Source: JANXQG01 sp963780045 (lineage in GTDB: Bacteria; Planctomycetota; Planctomycetia; Pirellulales; Thermoguttaceae). Taken from it: 64,000 bases of DNA. The notes beneath the pieces were generated by a model, which did no database searches, was not told where the DNA came from, and saw only the letters and a list, made by a program, of their open reading frames with translations. The DNA lies in contig CAVZZZ010000001.1 of assembly GCA_963780045.1 (NCBI GenBank), positions 1,116,001-1,180,000 of the forward strand, read 5' to 3'. Below are positions 56,955 to 64,000 of the stretch, piece after piece. A program made the position numbers and the translations under genes. Numbering within the stretch: position 1 is the stretch's first letter; each line of letters starts with the position of its first letter.

Positions 56955-57198
56955 CAGGCACGGTCGGCGTTTCATCCGCAGGTGGTTGGAAGCGAGGCGC
57001 CGGCATCGACCTCGTCGGATCGGATTCTTGGGCGGCAAAGCGGGAACTCTAGGCAACGTGCGCGCTTTTGTTGTTGGCCTTGCCGCTGTAGCCGATCCTG
57101 CTAGACTACGCGCCTTTTCCGAAGCTGCATGAATTGCGGCCGTAAATGCCGAATTCACGTTAGTTTCCCCTTCGCCTCGTCTTTTGTTGGAAGTGAGC

Positions 57199-58793
57199 AT
57201 GACGGACGGCCTACCAGCTCGAATGCGGTTGCCGGCGGTCATAAACTGCGCCTCTGCGGTCGCAAGATGCTTGCTCGCCACGATTGCAGCCATCGGCTGC
57301 GCACGAGCGGTCGCGCAAGACACGTCCCCGCCAACGATCGACCCCTTCCAACAGCGCGGCGTGCGGGCAACCGTGTTCGGCCAGGCGGGCAGCGATTTCG
57401 ATCCGCTGCCGCCGTTGAACGCCGCGCCGCCGGCAGACAACTATCCAAGAGTGGCGCAGGCGCCCAATGGTACTTATCCGCCGTCTTCGTATCCACCTTC
57501 CTATCCGCCCGGCGTTTATACTCCAGGCAACTATCTGCCCGGTCCTGCACAGGCCCGCCGCCGCCTGCGACACAAGCGGCCCCGGTCACATTGCCGCCAA
57601 TAACCGGCCCGCAATACCCCGGTCCACCGTCGTGGCAACAAATACCGCCACCCGGCGCGGAATTCCCGCCGTCAACAGACGGTCTGCAAAGCGAAGTGCC
57701 CATCGTGACAGGCGGCACGAGTTCCGCGTCGCGGATTCTCGACCACCTCGAGGGCGACGCCATTATCCGCGGCTTCTACCGCAACGATCAGCGGATCAGG
57801 TGGTCGGGCATGGAAGAGACGTTCGGCGCCGAGGCCGACCTCACGCCGCGGCTGCGTTATCAGTCCGGCGATTTCGAGTTCGTCGTCGATAGCGAGTTCT
57901 GGATCAATCAGCCCTACGAGCGCAACCCGCTGGAAAACACGCAGGAGCGCCAGTCCTACGCCGCCGACTTCCAAGTCGACCAGTTCGCCGTCGGCAAGCT
58001 GGCGCTGGTGACCAACTGGTACAATTGGACCTTCAAGATCGGTAAGTTCGAGACGCCCTTCGGCCGCACCCACTACCCGGTCTACACCAATCCGTATCTG
58101 TCGACCAGCAATGGCATGGACGAGCCTTTCATCCGTACGGAGGTGATCGTGGATCGCGAGACGGGTATCCTGGCGCACTACAAGTCGGGCTATTTCGTCG
58201 GCGACATCGCGCTCACCAACGGCGGCGACAATCTCGACACGAACTCCTCCAAGGCCCTGGTCGCGCGCGTGGGCCTGGAGTGCGACAATTGGGGCATCGG
58301 CGCTTCTATTAAGAAAGAAGATGGCGACGGATCGGAAGAGATCAAGGAGTTCGGCAACTATTTCGGCTTCGACGCGATGGTCCGCGAAAAACCGTTCACG
58401 CTTTCGGCAGAGTGCATTTACGACGAGTACGGTTTCGGCCGTCCCGGCTTCAATCCGCTGAACATTTACTGGATCAAGAGCATCTACTATCGCGACGAAA
58501 GCTCGGGCTTTGACGGCACTCCCATGACGGGCATCGGCTATTACGTGGACCTCGATTATGCCGAGGGGCGGTGGAACGCCGACCTCGACTACGGCGAGTT
58601 TTATCCGCTTTACGTCGGCCAAGCGCCGAACCAGCACATCAATCGCCGCGGCCTGATGAAGTTGGCCTACCGTATCGCCGAACCGCTGCAAACCTACACC
58701 ATCCTCATCCTCGAAAACGGCGGCTACATTGCCCAAAACGACTCGCCCCGCCACGGCATCGCCTTTCTGCAAGGGTTCCAGTTCACGTTTTAG
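57199..58793 (+). CDS. Outer-membrane porin (OprP-like), one frameshift
   Basis: ATG 57199 (or 57223) starts a signal peptide followed by a Pro-rich linker (YPPSSYPPSYPPGVYTPGNY). After a shift at about 57548 the protein has a linker (PPITGPQYPGPPSW), then a beta-barrel of about 370 residues: alternating strands (FKIGKFETPFGRTHYPVYT, YFVGDIALTNGGD, GIGYYVDLDYAEGRWNADLD) and the C-terminal signature ending in Phe (GFQFTF) recognised by the BAM machinery. It resembles phosphate-selective porins O/P of planctomycetes. The Pro-rich stretch is probably a periplasmic spacer. Confidence 0.8.
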
Positions 58794-59014
58794 GCACCTC
58801 ACTTGGTATCCTTCGGCCCGTCACGGTTGCGTGGCCGCAAAAGACCACTTTCTTTCCATCCGGCGACCATCCCATGTTGTCGCACGCAAGCATTCGGCTC
58901 GCAAACTCACTCCGCCGCCGGGCTAGAGACCGTTGCACCATGCCGACCTTTGGTGTAGGGTAACTAGCTATTTGGCTCTGCTCGCCGGAATGACATACCG
59001 TGGGGAATCGTGAA

Positions 59015-61105
59015 ATGTTGCCTTTTAACGTGTTTCGAGTTTTCGCAATCACTGCCGGATTACTGAGTTCGGTGACGTTATCGGCTTGGGCCGCCGACCA
59101 TGCTGCGACGTCCGCGCAGCCCCATCCCGCCGATGTTCCCAACCCGATTTACGGCAACCCCAACGCGCCAATCAAAATGAAGTACTTGCGGGAGCAAATG
59201 CAGAATACGCTGCAAAGCCAGCGGGCGACCGACTACTTTGCCCGCTGGCAGAGCTATCTCGCAGAGAGATTGCAACAGACGGCCGGGAGCAATACGGGCT
59301 CTGAACTGACTGGCAATGGCCGATTGAGTTCGTACGAGCGGCATGCTGCGCGATCCGCTGCAGGCCCCTGCCAAAGCCGAACAGTTCACCCGGCAATTGC
59401 ACAAGGCGATCGTGGACGACCCGTCTGGCTTGGGGCCGGCGCTAGCGACCGCCTCACAGAGCCTCGATCTCGGCGAGCGCGATGCCATATCCTTGGTGAA
59501 GGTCTCATCGCCCGAACAGGCTTTGGAGGTGGTGAAGAAGGCCCTCGAAGAGGCGCGTATTGCTCACGCAAGGGCGCTGGCGCCGCTCAGTAAAGCCGAG
59601 ATTGCCATGCTGGTGAGGGACGTCTATCCGGTCCTGGTGTCGCAGAACGAGGCCGGCCACACGCTCAGCGACAACGCTCGCGGCCGAATGCTGGTCGACT
59701 TGATGCAAAAGATGGACCGCGAGGCCCTCATCGAAGCCGCTGAAGCAATCGTCCCTTTAACCGATCCCAAGTTTCTCGATCAGCTTAAGAAGCTCAAACT
59801 GCCCGCGATTCGCAATCCTTACGCGCCGGAGTTAGCGGCGGCGTAATTGAGAAGATCGACACTCCGGCGGGCGCAATCCTCATCGGCGGAAAGGAATCGA
59901 AGACCTACAGGCTCGATGAAATGAAAGATGTTGCGGTGGTGATCGACTTGGGCCACGGCAACACCTACGAAGAAGGAACGACTTCCCTCGATCGGCCGGT
60001 TCTCATCGTCCTGAACCTGGGCGGCGGCAATATCTTCCGCGGCGGCAAGCCCGGCATCCAAGGCGGTGCCATGCTGGGCGTTTCCCTGGTGGTCAACCGC
60101 GAGGGGAACAACTCCTACCAGGCAGGCAACCTCGCCCAAGCGTCGGCAATCGCCGGCGTCGGAATTATCGTCGAACATGGCGGGAAGAACACTTATCGGG
60201 GTGTGCGTCGCGTGCAGGGACAAGCCTTGGGCGGCGTGGGTATCCTCATTGGCCGCGGCGGCGAGAACGATTATCACGCGGCCATGTGGGCCCAGGGCTT
60301 TGGGGCTCCTTTGGGTTTCGGATTGCTTGAGGACACCGTGGGCCACGATCACTACTACTGCGGCGGCCTCTATGTCACTTCCTACAAGCATCCCACGAAT
60401 CACCGCATCCCGGCCACGCCAGGTTACGAAGGTTTTGGACAAGGTGTGGGCGCCGGCATCCGCCAGGTGGGTGACGGCGGTATCGGCATTATCCTCAATG
60501 GAGGCGGCCATAACGTTTATGAATTTGATTATCTCTCCCACGGCGGAGGTTACTGGTGCGGCATGGGATTCGCCCGCGACTTTGGCGGCAACAGCCAACG
60601 GCTAATCGCACGGACGGCATTTGACGGCAGCCCGCGCACCGAGCCGCTCTTTCAGCGATTTGGCTGCGGTTGGGGATGTCATTATTCAGCCGGGTTCTTG
60701 TTCGACGATGGCGGCAACAGCCTTTATGAAGGCACGATCATGGGCGCCGGCATGGGCTGGGATTGTTCGGTCGGCGCACTTTGCAGCTTGGGCGAAAAAG
60801 ACCACTTCAAGACAACCGGCGGTCTGACCCAAGGCGTCGGCGCGCAGGCCAGCCTCGGTATTCTTTACCATTACGGCAACGATGCGGTCTATGAAGGCGG
60901 CAGTCCAGCGTACGCACCGCCAGGAATCAGCTACCACAAGTGGCCCACGTGCGGCGGCAATTTCAGCTTCGTGATCAACGAAAAGGGCAACAGTACCTTT
61001 AGCTTCGGCGGCCAGCAGCCCACGCAACTCGAGCCTGAAGCGGGCGGTCCCCCCGATCGGCCGGAGCGGCGGGGGCGTCTTGGTCGTCGATTCGACGCCC
61101 AATGA
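59015..61105 (+). pseudogene. Secreted beta-solenoid protein with GGxNxY repeats, two or three frameshifts
   Basis: ATG 59015 (GTG 59000 is an alternative) gives a signal peptide (FAITAGLLSSVTLSAWA). After a helical part (frame change near 59338 at SSYER/MLRDPLQ) and another change near 59838, about ten units of 22-30 residues appear with the pattern G(G/H)(G/K)N.(Y/F): GHGNTYEEG, GGNIFRGG, EGNNSYQAG, GGKNTYRGV, GGENDYHAA, GGHNVYEFD, GGNSLYEGT, KGNSTFSFG. The last stretch may continue in another frame to 61217. Unit spacing suits a beta-roll or solenoid on the cell surface. No enzymatic motif is evident. Confidence 0.65.
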
Positions 61106-61368
61106 AACGCCGGCGGCGAGTCCAGCGTCGTCGCGAGCTCAACAAGGCCGATGTGACCTCCGCGCCAGGAAGGTTAAGCTACCATCTCAAGAATCATTGA
61201 GCTTCATGGAGCTTTAAGAATTGGATAAGTTGCTGACCGCCAACACCGCGCACCTTTGACCCGATCAATTGCACTTTGACCTGACTTTGATTCTGCGAGA
61301 ACCCGTTGCCGAGATCCAAGGCAAGCACGGTTGGTCGGCTGGCAAAGCCTCGAGCGAAAGCATCCGTA

Positions 61369-62078
61369 CTAAACCCAATCGACTTGGTACTCGGGCCGCG
61401 CGTACTCCGGCGGCAACGCGGTCCATTTCGCGCGCCCCGCGTAGAAAACGGGCTTGCGGTCGGGATACGCCTTGCGAAACGCAATGTACATCACGCGCAG
61501 CTTTTTCGCGCGAGCCCAGTCGACAGGGAGTTTGTTGTGCGGGTAATCCAGCAACATCCGCTCGACTTTCCAAACGTTCTTCTTCGACAGGCGCCAATCG
61601 TAACCGGCGAGTTCCTTGTTCAGGTCCACCACCACGAACGCCTTGATGCACCCCTCAAAGTCGATGTACGGATCGAAGTAACTCTTGGCCAGCGCCGCGC
61701 CGTCGGGAAAACCGGCTTGCGTCCGTGCAAGCCTGGATCGCGCGAGCGCGCGATCGAGCCCCAGCGGCCATTCTTGCGATAGACAAATATGACGTGATCG
61801 AGCTTGCAAATCGACTCAAAGCTCAGTAGCAACGGCGGATAGCCATGCTGCTCCAAGATCACCGCCGCCGCCAGCGCCGCCTCCAAACAGTGCGCCGTCC
61901 CATGCCGGATCACGCCCCGAAAACTCCGCAGCGTCTCGCCCAGCGGCTTCTCTTCAGTGTTGTACGGCAAATTATTCAAAAACTCCTGCACTTTATCCGG
62001 CGTGTTCAACCGCCGAATCAACTGGCGTTCTTTGGGCGTGAAAGCGGAGAGTGGCGGAGGTGAAGCAGCTTGGTTCAT
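61369..62078 (-). CDS. Transglutaminase-like thiol protein, one frameshift
   Basis: ATG 62078 (MNQAASPPPLSAFTPKE). Residues about 45-115 have a papain/transglutaminase-type order of Cys, His and Asp: GTAHCLEAALAAAVIL, LDHVIFVYRKNGRWG, SRDPGLHGR. After a frame shift at about 61725 the C-terminal half continues YFDPYIDFEGCIKAFVVVDL and ends EYARPEYQVDWV. Enzyme class is inferred from residue order only; it could be a cysteine peptidase or a peptide amidase. No signal peptide. The 260 nt on its left (61106-61368) hold no gene I can support. Confidence 0.6.
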
Positions 62079-62291
62079 CTGGATCGCGATCTGGAGTTTC
62101 GATTTCACCACAGTTGCCTAATTCGGCGAGCGGCAGCGCCTCTCGACGGAATGTCTTGGCTTGCTGGATTGGAGTGGGATTGCCCGCGGAGGCGCGGGCA
62201 ACCTCCGCAGCCAACGAAGTCATGTTTGGTTACCGCGGGCGATGTGACCTCCGCAGCTTAACCATCAGCCGGTTCTACCGCCGGCGGCGGC

Positions 62292-63296
62292 TTACGGCCG
62301 CACCGCCCAGGCGAGTCCGTCGGCGCCTCTGCCGGCGTCAATGAGCTTTTCCACCTTGAAAGTCTTCAAATCGATCGCGGCGACTTTCTTTGACGCATCA
62401 CAGGATACATAGGCCACCTTGCCGTCGGGTCGAATCAAAACCTCTTGCGGGTTCCTTGGAAGGTCAACCGTGCGGGCGAGTTTCATCGTTCTCAAATCGA
62501 CCAGGGCGGCCTTCCGAATGCCCGGCATGGCGACGACGAGCCATTGATTGTCCGGGCTCGCCGCCGCGCCGTATCCCACACCTGGCAATTCAATCCAGCG
62601 GGCCACTTGATTCGTCTTGGCGTCAATCGCCGCCATTTGCGGCTTGGACTGATCGGCCGTAAAGATCCATCGATCATCTGGCGAAATGCAAATGCGCTGC
62701 GCGGTCTTGGCGACAGGAATCACCTTCAAGACTTTTCTGGCCTTCAAGTCAAGGACCGACACAGTGCCCGGCTTGACGTTCGCCGTATAGCCAAAATTCC
62801 CGTCGCTGGTGATGGCGAGCATGTGCGATTCGATCTGGTCGGTGGGGATCGAATAAAGTATCGCAAAGGATTTCGGATCGATGACGGTGATGGCGTTGTC
62901 CAGTTCCGTCGTGACATAGAGCAAATGGTCCTTTGGCCCGATTACGGCGCAATGCGGTCGCACGCCTTTCGGGAAACTCACCGTGCCGACAATCGCCTGG
63001 CGCTCGATGTCGATCACTCGGATGAGCTGCCCGTCGGTTCCCGGATGCCCGACGCCGGAGTTGCCGTAAATTGGAACAAATGCCAAACGCCCGTCGGCGG
63101 AGGCCACAACCTCATGACCTGTGACGCCGTCCTCGTTGACGGCGGCAATTTGCCCGCCCGTCTCGGGATTGATGACCGAAAGCGTCCGGTCGCCCTTGTT
63201 GCAGACCAGAAGCAAATCCGTTTCCGCGCGGGCAGCGCCGGCAACCGAGCCGGCAATTACGGCAATGGACAAGATGAGGAAATGTGTGGTTTTCAT
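62292..63296 (-). CDS. Secreted YVTN-type beta-propeller protein
   Basis: A 334-residue protein, start ATG 63296 (GAGAAG upstream) with signal peptide MKTTHFLILSIAVIAGSVAG. Seven or so blades of the YVTN family are visible (LLLVCNKGDRTLSVINPETG, LLYVTTELDNAITVIDPKSF, FGYTANVKPGTVSVLDLKAR, WIFTADQSKPQMAAIDAKTN, VAYVSCDASKKVAAIDLKTF). Such propellers are periplasmic binding or structural proteins; no ligand can be deduced. It may be co-transcribed with the PQQ-propeller gene to its right. Confidence 0.85.
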   Translation of the reverse strand: MKTTHFLILSIAVIAGSVAGAARAETDLLLVCNKGDRTLSVINPETGGQIAAVNEDGVTGHEVVASADGRLAFVPIYGNSGVGHPGTDGQLIRVIDIERQAIVGTVSFPKGVRPHCAVIGPKDHLLYVTTELDNAITVIDPKSFAILYSIPTDQIESHMLAITSDGNFGYTANVKPGTVSVLDLKARKVLKVIPVAKTAQRICISPDDRWIFTADQSKPQMAAIDAKTNQVARWIELPGVGYGAAASPDNQWLVVAMPGIRKAALVDLRTMKLARTVDLPRNPQEVLIRPDGKVAYVSCDASKKVAAIDLKTFKVEKLIDAGRGADGLAWAVRP

Positions 63297-63530
63297 AATC
63301 TTCTCGAAGTATTTTTTCAAAGTGGAGGAACCGCGTTTGGGCTCGCGAAGGGATCAGGATCGGCCATTTAGTCAGGGCCCATCAGTTCTTCATAATACCG
63401 AGGAATTGGAGGAGTTTGGAGAGGGCAACTGCAAAAATCGCGGGGTGGGGCGACCTCCGCGGTTTGGCGGGCAGCGTTTGAACAGGCGGCCGATGTGATC
63501 TGATACACAAGATACGAATCGACCGCGGTC

Positions 63531-64000
63531 TTAATTCGACGTCTCGGTGGCATCAATACGGTTCTCAGGCGTCGGCGTCGGATCGTTGGACTCGATCCGG
63601 TAGAGATGCGTCTTGGTGCGCACAAACAAGGCCTTTCCGGCAACGGCGGGCGACGCCAAGCAACCGGTGGCGAGCGTATTGGTGGCCAGCAGCTCATAGG
63701 TGCGGCCCGGTTTGATTACGAATCCTTTCCCCGCCAGATTGAAGAAATAGATTCGGCCATCCGCGTAGATCGGCGAGGCGATAAACTTCCCACCGACGTC
63801 GTGCTGCCAAAGCTGGTGACCCGTGGCGATTTCCAGACAAGTGACCGATCCGATGTCGGCAACCAGGAACAACAAATCGCGCACAACCACCGGGGAAACC
63901 ATCCTGGGGACCGCTTTGCTGCTGATCTTCCAAACGGTATGCGAATTCGTAACATCTCCGTGGCCGTCGGGTTTCACGGCCCAAAGCGCGGACTTTGCCA
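63531..64000 (-). CDS. PQQ/BamB-like beta-propeller protein, 5' truncated by the window
   Basis: The last 156 or so residues of a longer protein whose start lies beyond position 64000. Blade pattern W-x-x-D-x-G/G-K-x-x-A-S-P is repeated: HQLWQHDVGGKFIASPIYADGR, GKGFVIKPGRTYELLATNTL, LASPAVAGKALFVRTKTHLY. This is the PQQ-like repeat fold of alcohol-dehydrogenase-type or outer-membrane-assembly (BamB) propellers, frequent in planctomycetes as large secreted proteins. The 235 nt to its left contain no gene. Confidence 0.8.
   Translation of the reverse strand, partial: AKSALWAVKPDGHGDVTNSHTVWKISSKAVPRMVSPVVVRDLLFLVADIGSVTCLEIATGHQLWQHDVGGKFIASPIYADGRIYFFNLAGKGFVIKPGRTYELLATNTLATGCLASPAVAGKALFVRTKTHLYRIESNDPTPTPENRIDATETSN

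Noticed and set aside
61194..61370. Possible insertion-sequence remnant
   Set aside because: The segment has an odd, AT-richer composition with LIGSK-like peptide fragments, but no inverted repeats or transposase motif could be shown.

Overview
The window reads as a chromosomal segment of a high-GC planctomycete, probably Pirellulales-like. The evidence is a secreted sedolisin with the planctomycete N-terminal motif EPLEDRSLLSA, a zinc-ribbon Ser/Thr kinase fused to WD40 repeats, a PEP-CTERM protein, an alternative GlmU-type sugar nucleotidyltransferase, Tat-signal enzymes and many interspersed palindromic repeats. Nothing in the window carries a diagnostic rRNA, so the placement is inference.

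Layout. 1-14.6 kb is ordinary chromosome: a secreted beta-helix protein, a frame-disrupted amidohydrolase, an HPr-like phosphocarrier, an unusual pair of cysteine-cluster genes (one a two-domain glycosyltransferase), a large kinase and a GH116 glycosidase. 14,713-27,396 is an integrated mobile element bounded by 46-bp direct repeats that match the 3' part of a tRNA-Asp gene. It carries iteron-like repeats at its left end, a recombinase-domain protein without a catalytic domain, a tandem-repeat PEP-CTERM protein, a DUF6941-HicB-HicA cargo operon, and a translationally coupled core: HTH protein, a 907-residue fusion of topoisomerase VI-like B and A subunits (Topo VIII-like), and a divergent single-subunit polymerase with family-A-like motifs. 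A tyrosine integrase sits against the tRNA. 27.4-64 kb returns to chromosome: GGDEF protein, LPS-type kinase, two metal-dependent hydrolases, an ABC exporter whose permease is fused to a CPBP protease, sedolisin, GlmU-like enzyme, a pair of ABC-2 permeases, TPR protein, Uma2 nuclease, GT-C-like membrane protein, oxidoreductases, chorismate mutase, porin, and several beta-propeller or beta-solenoid secreted proteins.

Most interesting points. (1) The tRNA-Asp element pairs a fused type IIB topoisomerase with a polymerase-like protein and lacks visible conjugation or partition genes; together they look like an undescribed replication module. (2) At least six families of GTAG...CTAC palindromes resembling REP/RAYT repeats lie inside and at the ends of genes, several inserted in frame and several supplying the stop codon. 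(3) About twenty genes are split by single frameshifts while several multi-kilobase genes are intact, which suggests indel errors in the assembly; conclusions about individual pseudogenes should be held loosely.

Coordinates for frame-disrupted genes span the whole reconstructed gene. Functions are assigned by reading motifs; no database search was possible.
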